From: Bradyrhizobium sp.
GTDB taxonomy: Bacteria > Pseudomonadota > Alphaproteobacteria > Rhizobiales > Xanthobacteraceae
DNA length: 64,000 nt
Reading direction: 5' to 3'
Assembly (NCBI RefSeq): GCF_004799405.1
Contig: NZ_SSMW01000121.1
Coordinates: forward strand, 35,678-99,677
In this document: piece by piece, positions 26,654 through 35,789 of the stretch
How the letters are laid out: every line of letters begins with the position of its first letter
Position numbering within the stretch: the first letter of the stretch is position 1
Notes under the pieces: model-generated
Database searches by the model: none
What the model was told of the DNA's origin: nothing
What the model saw: only the letters and a program-made list of their open reading frames with translations
Made by a program: the position numbers and the translations under genes

Positions 26654-27398
26654 GATACACCTCGCGCGTTCGCTCGTCCGCGATCACCGCATCGCGGTCG
26701 CCATCGACGATGACGCGGCCGTAGTTGAGCAGCGTCACGGTCTCCGCAAGATCGAGCGCGGTATCCATGTCATGTTCGATCATGATCACGGTGGTCTGCC
26801 GCGGAATCGAGGCGATCAGCGACTTCACCTGGGATCGTTCGGTGTTGGAAAGGCCCGCCAGCGGTTCGTCCAGCAGCAGCACGCGCGGTTTTTGCGCAAG
26901 TGCCATCGCGAGTTCGACCCGGCGCTTTTCGCCATAGGCAATATCGGAAACCGGGTGCGCAGCCAGATGCAACAGCCCGACCGCATCGAGCACCCGGCGC
27001 GCCTCGTTGGCCAGATCGCCGTAGAACGACAACGGCCGCCACATCTGCCAGCGCGACGGCCGCAAGCCGAGCAGTCCGAGCGTGACGTTGTGTTCGAGCG
27101 TATCGCCCGTAAACAGCGTAATGATCTGGTAGGTTCGCGACAGTCCCAGATGGGCGCGCCGGTAGGGCGCCAATCGGGTGATGTCGGCGCCGGACAGCTT
27201 GATCTGCCCCGAATTCGGCCGCATGTCGCCGCTGATCTGGTTGAACAAAGTGGTCTTGCCGGCACCGTTCGGGCCGATGATCAGGCGGCGCTCGCCGGGC
27301 CGGATCGCCAGCGATATGTCCTGGGTGACGACCAGGCCGCCGAAGGCCTTCTTCAGGTTGACGACTTCGAGAGCATATTCGGATGTCGGGGCGATCAT
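26643..27398 (-). CDS. livG: Branched-chain amino-acid-type ABC transporter ATPase LivG
   Basis: ATPase of 251 residues. I set the start at 27398 (MIAPTSEY), which overlaps the livM stop by 4 bp; the open frame continues upstream inside livM but is only its shadow. Walker A is GPNGAGKTT, Walker B LLLDEPLAGLS, and the LivG-specific C-terminal segment ends in 'REVYLGV'. The signature is degenerate: 'SDIAYGEKRRVE' replaces the LSGGQ motif, as often seen in LivG. Confidence 0.9.
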   Translation of the reverse strand: MIAPTSEYALEVVNLKKAFGGLVVTQDISLAIRPGERRLIIGPNGAGKTTLFNQISGDMRPNSGQIKLSGADITRLAPYRRAHLGLSRTYQIITLFTGDTLEHNVTLGLLGLRPSRWQMWRPLSFYGDLANEARRVLDAVGLLHLAAHPVSDIAYGEKRRVELAMALAQKPRVLLLDEPLAGLSNTERSQVKSLIASIPRQTTVIMIEHDMDTALDLAETVTLLNYGRVIVDGDRDAVIADERTREVYLGV

Positions 27399-28330
27399 CG
27401 CGATCCTCCGCGCAATCTCGCCACGAGCTTGCCGATGCCGGGGACGATTCCGGTCGGCATCACCAGCACGATGAACAGGAAGACCAGGCCGAGCAGAATG
27501 TTCCATCGATCGGTATAGGCCGAAGCGTAGTTCTTCAGCAGCAGCACCAGTGCCGCCCCAGCAACCGGACCGCCCAGCGTGCCCGACCCTCCGGCAATGA
27601 CGCCGAGCAACGCCTCGGCCGAACTCGCGGTGGAAAGCGAGGCCGGGTGGATATACTTGTGGTAATAGACGTAGAGCAATCCAGCTACGCCGCCCCAGAA
27701 GCCGGCATAGATGAAGGCGATCCAGCGGATCATCCAGGGATTGAAGCCCAATGCCGCCATCCGGCGCGGCTGGTCGCGCACTCCCTTCAACGACGATCCG
27801 AACGACGACGACACGAAGATCGCCATCATCAGGTAGGCGAACGCCGTCACGATCAGCGCGAACCAGTAGAACGCCGCCGGGCTGTCGAGTGGAATGCCGA
27901 ACGGCATCGGCCGGGTAAGACCGGGGATGCCATTGTCGCCGTTGGTCACATCCGACATCCGGTAGGCGAGCCCCCACAACACCTGCGACAACGCCAGCGT
28001 GATCATGAGAAAGCCGAGGCCGGTGGCGCGAAGCGCGATGACGCCGAACAACGCCGCCATCACCGTGGTGCCCAGAATCGAGACGATCGCGGCCGGTCCA
28101 TGCCCCCATCCATACCGGCTGGTCAGCAATGCGGAGATATAGGCGGCGACGCCGAGAAACGACGCGTGGCCGAGCGACGTCATCCCGCCATAGCCGACCA
28201 AAAGATTGAGGCTGAGCGCGAAGATCACCGCGATCAGGATCTGGCTGGAGAGATTGAGATAGAATTCGCCGGCGAAGGACGGCAGCAGCACAAGCAACGC
28301 GGCAAGCAGGGTTGCGGCAATCCACTTCAT
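27395..28330 (-). CDS. livM: Branched-chain amino-acid-type ABC transporter permease LivM
   Basis: Inner-membrane permease of 311 residues with about eight to nine helices. The LivM markers are 'LLVGYGGMTSLGHASFLG' near residue 45 and the C-terminal 'GGSGTLGGPVAGAALV'. It overlaps livG by 4 bp at its 3' end and livH by 4 bp at its 5' end, so the whole set is translationally coupled. Confidence 0.92.
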   Translation of the reverse strand: MKWIAATLLAALLVLLPSFAGEFYLNLSSQILIAVIFALSLNLLVGYGGMTSLGHASFLGVAAYISALLTSRYGWGHGPAAIVSILGTTVMAALFGVIALRATGLGFLMITLALSQVLWGLAYRMSDVTNGDNGIPGLTRPMPFGIPLDSPAAFYWFALIVTAFAYLMMAIFVSSSFGSSLKGVRDQPRRMAALGFNPWMIRWIAFIYAGFWGGVAGLLYVYYHKYIHPASLSTASSAEALLGVIAGGSGTLGGPVAGAALVLLLKNYASAYTDRWNILLGLVFLFIVLVMPTGIVPGIGKLVARLRGGSR

Positions 28331-29193
28331 GCGCCGACGCGCCCGAACAGGCCCTGCGGCCGAAATGCCAGCACAACGATCATCGGCAGGAACAGGATGA
28401 TGTAGGCGAGCTCCGGAAACAGCGCGGTGCCGAACGTATAGATAAGCCCGATGACGAAGCTGCCGATGAAGGCACCGAGCAGGCTGCCGATGCCTCCGAG
28501 GATAACGACGATCAGCGCCAGCGGCAGCATGTCGGCATCAAGCCCGGGATAGGCCGACAGGATCGGTCCGCCCAGCACGCCGCCGGCGCCCGCGATGCCG
28601 GCGCCGAGACAGAACACCACCGTGAACAAGTTCGAGACCGGGATTCCCACCGCGCGCGCCATCTGTCGGTCGTCGACGCCGGCGCGGATCATGGCGCCGA
28701 GACGGGTCCGCTCCAGCAGGAAATACAGCGCGAGCGCCGAAGCAACGGCGCATCCCACCAGCACCAGCCGATAGGTCGGAAACACGAAGCCGAATACTCT
28801 GGTCGGCGCCTGCAGGTTTTGCGGCGTCGGCACCGGAATCGAATCGCCGCCCCACAACACCAGGCAGGCATCGGAAATGATGAAGGCCATGCCGAGCGTG
28901 ACGAGAACCTGGCCCAGCGGATTGCTTCGCAGCCGGGTCAGCACCAGCCGCTCGAACAGGCCGCCGATCGCAGCCACGGCAAATCCGGCGCCGAGCGCCG
29001 TCACCCAGAGGTTCAAGCCGTCATAGGTGCGCAGCGCGATCGCGCCGAAATACGTCCCCAGCATGAAGAAGGCGCCGTGCGTCAGGTTGGCGAGCCGCAT
29101 CAGGCCGAAGATCAGCGAGAATCCCGACGACAGCAGGAACAGCAGGCCTCCAAAGGACAGGCTGTTGAGACCCTGGATGATCCAGAACTGCAT
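28327..29193 (-). CDS. livH: Branched-chain amino-acid-type ABC transporter permease LivH
   Basis: Inner-membrane permease of 288 residues with about eight helices, with the LivH segments 'GLMRLANLTHGAFFMLGTY' (given in part: LANLTHGAFFMLG) and 'GGIGSLLGAFIGSFVIG'. It forms the heterodimeric channel with LivM. It begins 58 bp after the livK stop. Confidence 0.92.
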   Translation of the reverse strand: MQFWIIQGLNSLSFGGLLFLLSSGFSLIFGLMRLANLTHGAFFMLGTYFGAIALRTYDGLNLWVTALGAGFAVAAIGGLFERLVLTRLRSNPLGQVLVTLGMAFIISDACLVLWGGDSIPVPTPQNLQAPTRVFGFVFPTYRLVLVGCAVASALALYFLLERTRLGAMIRAGVDDRQMARAVGIPVSNLFTVVFCLGAGIAGAGGVLGGPILSAYPGLDADMLPLALIVVILGGIGSLLGAFIGSFVIGLIYTFGTALFPELAYIILFLPMIVVLAFRPQGLFGRVGA

Positions 29194-29251
29194 CGTCTGC
29201 CGATCTTGTTCGAAAGGTTGTGCGTGTTGTCGACCGGCAGGGTGAAGGGAA

Positions 29252-30499
29252 TTACGGCTCCAGGTTTTTCGCCGGCGGATAGTCGCGCGAATAGACCGGA
29301 TTCTTCAGGAATTCGGCCTTGTCATAGGTCCAGAACTGGCTGACATCCGGATAGGTCTTGATGACGGTATTGACCAGCCGTCCATCTCTTCTTGTCACTT
29401 TCCGGATGTAGACGTTGCCGACCGCATTGCCGAATTCGTCGAACTTGACGATGCCGCGCACGGTATCGGCGTTGCTGCCGCGGATCGCCGCCATCAGCGC
29501 TTTCTTGTCTTCGACTTTGCCGTTGATGGCCTTCAACGCCCCTTCCAGAACCTGGCAGGAGACCCAGACGCCGCCGGCGTAATAGCCGGGATCGTATTTG
29601 GTCTGGGCGCGGAACGCGGTGGTGAACGCCTTGTTGAGCGGGTTATCTAGTTCCGCCGAATACCAGCTCGTGGTCAGGATCCCCAGCGCTTCATCGCCCA
29701 TGTTGCGAAGCACGGATTCGTCGAGCGCCGTCATGCCGCCGATCACGGCCATTTTTTCCTTGAGGCCGTATTCGATGAACTGACGAAGGAAGCGGAAACC
29801 GTTCGAGCCGGCGGTACCGAGGAAGATGGCATCCGCGCTCTTCACCTGGGCGACGTAGCTGCCGTAATCGGGCGTCGCCAGCGGCGTGAAGATTTTCTGG
29901 ATGATCTTGCCGCCATTGTCCTCGAACGCGCGCTGGAAGCCGGCGCACATTTCATGTCCGTAGGCAAAGTCGTCGGCGATGGTGACTATTTTCTTGAAGT
30001 TCAATTCCTTGGCGGAATAATCCGCAAGCGGGTAGGCGCATTGCGCCGAGGTCGCGGTGGCGCGGACAAACCAGGGGCTCGGATGCCGCTGCGTCATGTC
30101 TTCCGCCGCCGCGACACCGATGGTCGGCATTTCCTTTTCGGTGAGATAGTCGGCGATCGCCAGCGCCTCGAAGGCGGCGAGCGGGCCGATGATGCAGTGG
30201 ACGTTATCCCGCTCGATCAGTTCCTGCGCCTTGGTGCGCGCGGTGGCCGGGGTGCCGGCGGTGTCGGCGACGAACAACTCGACCTTGCGGCCCGCGAGCA
30301 TGCTGTCGTGCTGCTTTAGGTACATCACCAGGGCGATTTCCATGTCGATGCCGCCGAGCGCCAGCGGGCCGGTCTTGGCCGCCAGCATACCGATGCGGAT
30401 CGGTCCGCCGTTCTGGGCAAAGACCGGACGGGGTGCCGCCATGCTGGCGATACCCGCACCGGCAACGCTGCCGACAAATTGCCGTCGCGATATCGTCAT
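29252..30499 (-). CDS. livK: ABC transporter substrate-binding protein, LivK/peripla_BP_6 type
   Basis: Periplasmic binding protein of 415 residues. The start at 30499 is chosen because AGAGGAA lies just upstream and a Tat-like leader follows (SRRQFVGSVAG, about 1-28, ending PVFAQ). The mature region has 'IRIGMLAAKTGPLALGGIDM' and 'IGPLAAFEALAIADYL', typical of the type-I fold of the HAAT family. It is the first gene of the importer (livKHMGF). A 14-bp motif lies 81 bp upstream and recurs before the next operon. The ligand is likely an aromatic or branched acid. Confidence 0.88.
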   Translation of the reverse strand: MTISRRQFVGSVAGAGIASMAAPRPVFAQNGGPIRIGMLAAKTGPLALGGIDMEIALVMYLKQHDSMLAGRKVELFVADTAGTPATARTKAQELIERDNVHCIIGPLAAFEALAIADYLTEKEMPTIGVAAAEDMTQRHPSPWFVRATATSAQCAYPLADYSAKELNFKKIVTIADDFAYGHEMCAGFQRAFEDNGGKIIQKIFTPLATPDYGSYVAQVKSADAIFLGTAGSNGFRFLRQFIEYGLKEKMAVIGGMTALDESVLRNMGDEALGILTTSWYSAELDNPLNKAFTTAFRAQTKYDPGYYAGGVWVSCQVLEGALKAINGKVEDKKALMAAIRGSNADTVRGIVKFDEFGNAVGNVYIRKVTRRDGRLVNTVIKTYPDVSQFWTYDKAEFLKNPVYSRDYPPAKNLEP

Positions 30500-30579
30500 T
30501 CGTTCCTCTGGGGAAACTGCAAGTGAAGCCGGCGCTTGTTTGTTTTTTATTGGGTGGTTTATCCGATGGATGCCATAAA

Positions 30580-30593
30580 TGATCAAGTGATAA
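30580..30593. promoter_or_regulatory. Shared motif upstream of livK, candidate TetR operator
   Basis: TGATCAAGTGATAA. A copy differing at one base (TGATCAAGCGATAA) occurs at 31644-31657, upstream of the HIBADH-family gene and of the divergent flavin monooxygenase. It lies in the 179-bp gap between the livK start and the next gene. The TetR gene at 33511 is the obvious candidate binder. Confidence 0.45.
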
Positions 30594-30678
30594 CCACGTC
30601 AGGGGCGTGGCGTGCCGGAAAATTCGACAGCGCCGATGACGCAGTGCGGTATCGATTTAGTACACCAGCGCGCCGCGG

Positions 30679-31581
30679 CTATTCCCGCCCGGGAACGCCG
30701 GGTTTGGGGGCGGTGACGATGGTTTTCTTCAGCACCTCGAATACCGCCGCCGTGTCCTGATCGCCCAGTCCCATCGCCATCGCGTCGCTGTAGACCGGCT
30801 GGGTCAGCGTGAACAGCGGCGTGGCGCAGCCGACATCGTCGGCGAACTCGGCGATGATCGCCATGTCCTTTTTCCAGGTCGAGACTTTCATGGTCGCCGG
30901 TTCATAGACGCGCTCGACCATCATCGGCGCCCGCATCTGAAACATCCGCGAGCCGCCGGCGCCGGGGCCGACCATGTCGACCACCATCTTCGGATCGAGC
31001 CCGGCGCGCTCCGCCAGCACCATCGCCTCGGCGGCGGCGACGTTGTGGATCGCCACCAGATGATTGGCGACGAACTTCATCCGGCTGCCGTTGCCGAACG
31101 CGCCGAGGTCGGCGCTCTGTTTGGCGAAATCGCCGAACAGGTCCAAGCATTGCGCAATGGCCGCACTGTCGCCGCTGGCATAGACGATGAGGTCGCGCAT
31201 TTTCGCCTGCGCGCCGGTGCCGCTCAGCGGACAATCGAGCGCGATGTGGCCTGCTTCCTTCAGGGTGGCCTCGAAGCGCAGCTTGTCGGCGATGGTCAGC
31301 GTCGAGAGTTCGACCACGATCCGCGGCGGCTGGCCGGACGTGGCGATGGCCTGCGCGACCGCTTCGACCGCCGCAGGCGTAGGCAGGCTGGTCATGATGA
31401 TGGCTGCCTCGCGCGCGACCTCGGTGACATCGGCGGCGATGGTGACGCCGGCCTGCGCCAGTTCGGCCCGCTTCGCCGCGTCGATATCGTAGCCGATCAC
31501 TCGCCAACCGCGCTCGATGAGGTTACGGGTGATCGCGCTTCCCATGATGCCGAGCCCGACGATCCCAACGGTCTTGTCCAT
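30679..31581 (-). CDS. NAD(P)-dependent beta-hydroxyacid dehydrogenase, HIBADH family (second copy)
   Basis: Dehydrogenase of 300 residues. The start at 31581 follows AGGAG; the frame is open another 23 codons upstream without support. The Rossmann motif is GIVGLGIMG, then 'DCPLSGTGAQAK' and the Lys in 'NGSRMKFVANH'. It lies upstream of livK on the same strand and is divergent from the flavin monooxygenase. The 'PGAGGSRMF' loop differs from the copy at 25 kb, so a different substrate is likely. Confidence 0.87.
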   Translation of the reverse strand: MDKTVGIVGLGIMGSAITRNLIERGWRVIGYDIDAAKRAELAQAGVTIAADVTEVAREAAIIMTSLPTPAAVEAVAQAIATSGQPPRIVVELSTLTIADKLRFEATLKEAGHIALDCPLSGTGAQAKMRDLIVYASGDSAAIAQCLDLFGDFAKQSADLGAFGNGSRMKFVANHLVAIHNVAAAEAMVLAERAGLDPKMVVDMVGPGAGGSRMFQMRAPMMVERVYEPATMKVSTWKKDMAIIAEFADDVGCATPLFTLTQPVYSDAMAMGLGDQDTAAVFEVLKKTIVTAPKPGVPGRE

Positions 31582-31643
31582 GAAAATCTCCTGCCGGTTG
31601 AATTCGCCTTGCCCAGGGATGGGACCGCGCCTTGAATAGTTAG

Positions 31644-31657
31644 TGATCAAGCGATAA
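31644..31657. promoter_or_regulatory. Shared motif in the divergent monooxygenase promoter, candidate TetR operator
   Basis: TGATCAAGCGATAA, one base different from the copy upstream of livK at 30580-30593 and in the same orientation. It lies between the divergent HIBADH-family gene and the flavin monooxygenase/reductase/TetR operon, where an autoregulating TetR repressor would be expected to bind. Confidence 0.45.
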
Positions 31658-31704
31658 ACAATTCACAAGACCACTTCAATCGGTCTGGTCGCGAGGAACG
31701 GCAC

Positions 31705-32937
31705 ATGGCAGATGCTGGCCGGAAGCCAAACGCAAGTCTGTCCTTGGGGCCGGATGCGGATGATCGCGCCTATGCGGCGATGGTGGCCGGCGCCAGGGCG
31801 CTCATTCCACGCCTGCGAGAGCGCGCTTCCAAGACCGAAGAGCTGCGGCGGCTGCCCGATGAAACCGAGCGCGACCTGCACGACGCCGGCCTGTTCGGGG
31901 TGGTGCAGCCCAGGCGCGTCGGCGGCTCCGAATTCGATTACGTCGCGCTGGTCGATTGCGCCAGTGCGCTGGGGCAGGGCGACGCATCGGTGGCGTGGAA
32001 TTTCGCCAATCTCGCCAGCCATCACTGGATGCTCGGCATGTTCGATCCGCGCGCCCAGGACGCGGTCTGGAACAAGGACGCCAACGCGCTGATCGCATCC
32101 TCCTTCATCTTTCCGGCCGGGCGCGCCCGGAAAGTCGAAGGCGGATATACCCTGCGGGGCAGTTGGCCGTTCTCGTCGGGCGTCGATTCCAGCGAATGGA
32201 ACATGTTGGCCAGCGTGGTTTTCTCCGACGACGAAGCCGACGGCATCGAATACCGCATCTTCCTGCTTCCGAGGCGCGACTACGAGATCTTGGATACCTG
32301 GAACGCCTCCGGATTGCGCGGTACCGGATCGAACGACGTCGAAGTCAGTGACGCCTTTGTCGCCGAAGCGATGACGGTCGCGGTCAACGATCTCGCTGGC
32401 GGCCCGACGCCGGGCAGCGCCGTCAATCCGAACGCGCTGTACGCGCTGCCGGTGTTCTCGCTGTTTCCCTATGTGCTGTCGGGCGTGGCGCTCGGCAACG
32501 CGCAGGCGTGCCTCGACGATTATGTCGATGTCGCGCGGCGTCGCGCATCGACCTACAATCGCGCCAAGCTCAGCGATCTCCAGAGCACCCAGATCAAGAT
32601 CGCGGAGGCCTCCGCCAAGATCGATGCGGCCCGCCTGATCATGCGCTCGACATGCATCAACGCGATGGCCGATGCCAGGCGCGGCGATGTGCCCGATATC
32701 GCCGCCAAGACCAGGTTGCGCCGCGACGGCGCCTATTCGGTCAATCTCTGCACCGAAGCCGTGTCGCTGTTGTTCGCGGCGAGCGGTGCGCGGGGCCTGT
32801 CCACATCGGGCGCGCTGCAGCGGCAGTTCCGCGACGCCCACGCCATCAACGCGCACCTTGCGTTCAATTTCGATGCGGCAGGCACCAATTACGGCCGGGT
32901 CGCGCTCGGCCTGCCATCCGAAAACCTGACGCTCTGA
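31705..32937 (+). CDS. Flavin-dependent monooxygenase, oxygenase component (acyl-CoA dehydrogenase fold)
   Basis: Protein of 410 residues with the acyl-CoA dehydrogenase fold: helical N-terminal domain, central beta-domain with 'WPFSSGVDSSEWN' and 'WNASGLRGTGSND', then a four-helix C-terminal domain. This is the pattern of group D monooxygenases such as HsaA, which use reduced flavin to hydroxylate aromatic rings. The flavin reductase immediately downstream (4-bp gap) makes a monooxygenase much more likely than a CoA dehydrogenase. It is the first gene of a three-gene operon ending in a TetR regulator. Confidence 0.85.
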   Translation: MADAGRKPNASLSLGPDADDRAYAAMVAGARALIPRLRERASKTEELRRLPDETERDLHDAGLFGVVQPRRVGGSEFDYVALVDCASALGQGDASVAWNFANLASHHWMLGMFDPRAQDAVWNKDANALIASSFIFPAGRARKVEGGYTLRGSWPFSSGVDSSEWNMLASVVFSDDEADGIEYRIFLLPRRDYEILDTWNASGLRGTGSNDVEVSDAFVAEAMTVAVNDLAGGPTPGSAVNPNALYALPVFSLFPYVLSGVALGNAQACLDDYVDVARRRASTYNRAKLSDLQSTQIKIAEASAKIDAARLIMRSTCINAMADARRGDVPDIAAKTRLRRDGAYSVNLCTEAVSLLFAASGARGLSTSGALQRQFRDAHAINAHLAFNFDAAGTNYGRVALGLPSENLTL

Positions 32938-32941
32938 GACG

Positions 32942-33514
32942 ATGACCGACGTATCAAAGCATCCAACCGAGCAGGATCCGGCCAGCGAACTGGCCAGCGA
33001 TACTTCGTCGATCGATCCGCGGGATTTCCGCAACGCGCTCGGCACTTACGCGACCGGCGTCACCATCATCACGGCTGCCGCGGCCGGCGGAAAGCCTTAT
33101 GGCTTGACCTGTAACTCGTTCGCGTCGGTATCACTGAACCCGCCGCTGGTGCTGTGGAGCCTGGGGACGTTCTCGCAAGGCTTGAGTATTTTCCAGAACG
33201 CCAGCCATTTCACGGTCAATGTGCTTGGCGCGTCGCAGCAGGCGCTCGCACAAAAATTTGCAAAATCCTCAGGCGATAAATTTGCCGGGGTCGAATGGAC
33301 GCCGGGCCTCGGCAACGCGCCCATCCTCGCCAACAGCATTGCCAGTTTCCAGTGCCGCGCGGCCAACCGCTACTATGGCGGCGACCACGTCATTTTCCTC
33401 GGCGCCGTCGAGGCCTACACCTACAACCGGCAGGAGCCGCTTTTGTTTGCGCGCGGCGGCTTCGGCCGGTTTCTCAAGCCTGACGACACTTCGGGGACCG
33501 GCGGCTCGTCATGA
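32942..33514 (+). CDS. Flavin reductase component (HpaC/HsaB-like)
   Basis: Protein of 190 residues with the flavin reductase-like split barrel: 'FRNALGTYATGVTIITA' at about residues 29-45, the 'LTCNSFASVSLNPPLVLWSL' flavin-site loop, and 'HFTVNVLGASQQALAQKFA'. It uses NAD(P)H to supply FMNH2 or FADH2 to the oxygenase encoded just upstream. The first 25 residues are extra. The stop overlaps the TetR start by 4 bp. Confidence 0.88.
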   Translation: MTDVSKHPTEQDPASELASDTSSIDPRDFRNALGTYATGVTIITAAAAGGKPYGLTCNSFASVSLNPPLVLWSLGTFSQGLSIFQNASHFTVNVLGASQQALAQKFAKSSGDKFAGVEWTPGLGNAPILANSIASFQCRAANRYYGGDHVIFLGAVEAYTYNRQEPLLFARGGFGRFLKPDDTSGTGGSS

Positions 33515-34215
33515 AGCGGAAAGCCCTGCCCAAGCGCATCCACGCCAAGCAGAAGCGGCTTTCCCCCGACGACCGCCGCAAGGAGTTCGTTGCCAAAGCA
33601 ACCGAATTCTTCGCGGACGAAGGCTTTGGCGGCGGCACCCGCGACCTGGCGCGCCGGCTCGGCGTCACCCAGCCGCTATTGTATCGCTACTTTCCGAGCA
33701 AGGGCGATCTGATCAAGGAAGTCTATCGCACGGTCTATCTCGAGCCGCTCGATACCGGCTGGGAAAAGCTGTTGTGCGACCGTTCGCGCCCCATCCGCGA
33801 CCGGCTGCAGGAATTCTATCGAGCCTATACCGCCGTGATCTTCACCCGCAAATGGCTTCGCATCTATCTCTACTCGGGCCTGAAGGGGCTCGACATCAAC
33901 CGGTGGTACGTCGGCGTGGTCAGGGACAAGATTCTGACGCGCATCATCCGGGAATGCCGCCATGAGGCGGGACTTCCGGCACACACCCGGCCGACCGCGT
34001 CCGAGCTTGAAATGGCCTGGGTGTTCCACAGCGGAATCTTTTATTACGGGGTTCGCAAGTACATCTACGAATCTCCGGTGCTCGAAGACAAACAGCAGAT
34101 GATCAGCGACGCGCTGGATGTTTTTCTGGCCGGGTTCGAGCGGGTGTTCGGCAGCACGGTGGACACCGGGCGTGCTCCGGTGCCGGCGGCGGGTCGGGCC
34201 GCGCTGAGTTTGTAG
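33511..34215 (+). CDS. TetR family transcriptional regulator
   Basis: DNA-binding repressor of 234 residues. The N-terminal helix-turn-helix reads 'GGTRDLARRLGVTQPLLYRYF' (residues about 39-59, here given in parts GGTRDLARRLG and LLYRYF) after a basic tail. The C-terminal ligand-binding domain has 'YRAYTAVIFTRKWLRIYLYSG'. Its start overlaps the reductase gene by 4 bp, so it is translated with the monooxygenase it probably regulates. Candidate operators are the 14-bp motifs at 30580 and 31644. Confidence 0.9.
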   Translation: MKRKALPKRIHAKQKRLSPDDRRKEFVAKATEFFADEGFGGGTRDLARRLGVTQPLLYRYFPSKGDLIKEVYRTVYLEPLDTGWEKLLCDRSRPIRDRLQEFYRAYTAVIFTRKWLRIYLYSGLKGLDINRWYVGVVRDKILTRIIRECRHEAGLPAHTRPTASELEMAWVFHSGIFYYGVRKYIYESPVLEDKQQMISDALDVFLAGFERVFGSTVDTGRAPVPAAGRAALSL

Positions 34216-34266
34216 CGCATCGAAGCACCGATTTGGGAGTTTGAATCATTCCTGCGCGTCGTCGCG

Positions 34267-35637
34267 TCACTCAGGGAGCCCCGCCAGCCGCAGTCCCTCC
34301 AGCACTCGTTGCATCTTGCTGTTGAAGGCGGCGGTTCCGATCGATGGCCTGAAGGTTTCCAGAGTCGTGTTCGGCCATAGCTTGCGGTAGTGGACGAGTG
34401 CCTCGTGCGCCTCCTGCTCCCGGCCGACCAGCGCATAGGCCGAGGCCAGATAAGCCACCGGGTTTGCCGCGTTCGGCGCCTCAAGCGCGGCGCGTGCCAG
34501 CCACTCGATCGCTTTCTGATCCTGTCCCTGCATGAGATAGACCACACCGATTCCCTGCTGCCAGCTCCAGCGCAATTGCGAATTCGGCTCTAGTCGATCA
34601 GCCTCGAGGAATTCGGCGAGAGCCTCGTTGGGCTGCCCCATCATCAGTCGGTCATATCCGACTTCCTTGTGGAGAAACGCGTATTTTGGGAAGCTCTGGG
34701 CAAGTTCGCTGCATGCCTTGATGGCAGCTTCATACTGCCGCATCGCACGCAGGATGTGACACTGGGCGCCGCGCACTTTCATGCTACCCGGTGCAATGGA
34801 GAGGGCATCTTGCAGCGTGAGATCGGCCGCGTGAAGGTCGGCGACCTCATTTTCCGACCAATGGTTCAACACACCGGTCACGATTGCAAAAGTCAGGTCC
34901 GCCAGAGCTTCAGCGTTATGACGATCGAGGTCGACCGCCCATTGGCGGAGCGCACGGGCGGCTTCATAGTTTTCCCGGGAGTTCATGTGAATCTCTTCGG
35001 AGACGTGGATCAGCTTTGCGGCTGTCTCGATACTCATTCTGCGTCCGGATTCGGCGGATCGCGCCAAGTAACCCCATGTCAGGGTCCCGAGAGATAAAAC
35101 GCAAATGGCCGCAATGGCCGCTACGGTCGCTCGTGGAGCAAGAACATGACGCGAACCGGACGGTGTAGGCTCGACCGGCGATAGCGCTTCCGAATAACCC
35201 TCGATCATTGCCGTTCCCGGCAGCGCCAACGCAGGCAGGTCTTCAGCGGTTCGGTGTGCGTCGATGATTTCCACGGCGCGACGTTCCAATGGGCTTACGG
35301 ACGTCGCCTCGGTGAGCTTTTGCTCTTCCCGCACGTCGCCGACAAAACGCACACCCTTGCGCGGCAGGGTTTTAATCAGGCGCTGCTCGGTTCCGTTGTC
35401 ACTGATGGCGCTGCGCACGGCGTTGATCCGCGTGCTGAGCGCGGATTCGGAAACGATGCGGCCGCCCCAGATCGACTCGATCATTTCGTCCCGGCTAACG
35501 ACGCGCTCGCGGTGACGAATCAGGTGCACCAAAAGGTCGAAGACCTGGGGCTCCATGGCCACGGCGGATGCCCCCGAGCGTAACTCCCGCCGGCCCGGAT
35601 CGAGAACAAAATCGTCAAAAATATAAAGCAAATTCAA
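34267..35637 (-). CDS. ToxR/CadC-like membrane regulator: winged helix, one transmembrane helix, TPR domain
   Basis: Predicted one-component regulator of 456 residues. An OmpR/PhoB-type winged-helix DNA-binding domain covers about residues 5-100 ('EPQVFDLLVHLIRHRERVVS', 'SESALSTRINAVRSAI'). A single transmembrane helix is at about 168-190. The rest, on the far side of the membrane, is a TPR-rich helical region from about 215 to 440. The layout would let DNA-binding answer to an extracytoplasmic or envelope signal. It is divergent from the small membrane protein and the outer-membrane barrel, which are possible targets. Confidence 0.85.
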   Translation of the reverse strand: MNLLYIFDDFVLDPGRRELRSGASAVAMEPQVFDLLVHLIRHRERVVSRDEMIESIWGGRIVSESALSTRINAVRSAISDNGTEQRLIKTLPRKGVRFVGDVREEQKLTEATSVSPLERRAVEIIDAHRTAEDLPALALPGTAMIEGYSEALSPVEPTPSGSRHVLAPRATVAAIAAICVLSLGTLTWGYLARSAESGRRMSIETAAKLIHVSEEIHMNSRENYEAARALRQWAVDLDRHNAEALADLTFAIVTGVLNHWSENEVADLHAADLTLQDALSIAPGSMKVRGAQCHILRAMRQYEAAIKACSELAQSFPKYAFLHKEVGYDRLMMGQPNEALAEFLEADRLEPNSQLRWSWQQGIGVVYLMQGQDQKAIEWLARAALEAPNAANPVAYLASAYALVGREQEAHEALVHYRKLWPNTTLETFRPSIGTAAFNSKMQRVLEGLRLAGLPE

Positions 35638-35789
35638 AGCCCTCGTGACCCTGACGGTCCGTCCATCATGTCTTTCGGCACAGCTTCGTCAAACTAAAAC
35701 AAAGAACTCCGTAAGCAAAAAATAAGGTGTCCTGAAGGCATCGAACAACGGCCTCGGGCATGCTCGGCGAACACGAACGGGAGTTCGCC

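Noticed and set aside
31705..32937. Acyl-CoA dehydrogenase
   Set aside because: The fold matches, but the flavin reductase 4 bp downstream and the missing typical catalytic Glu context favour a two-component monooxygenase.
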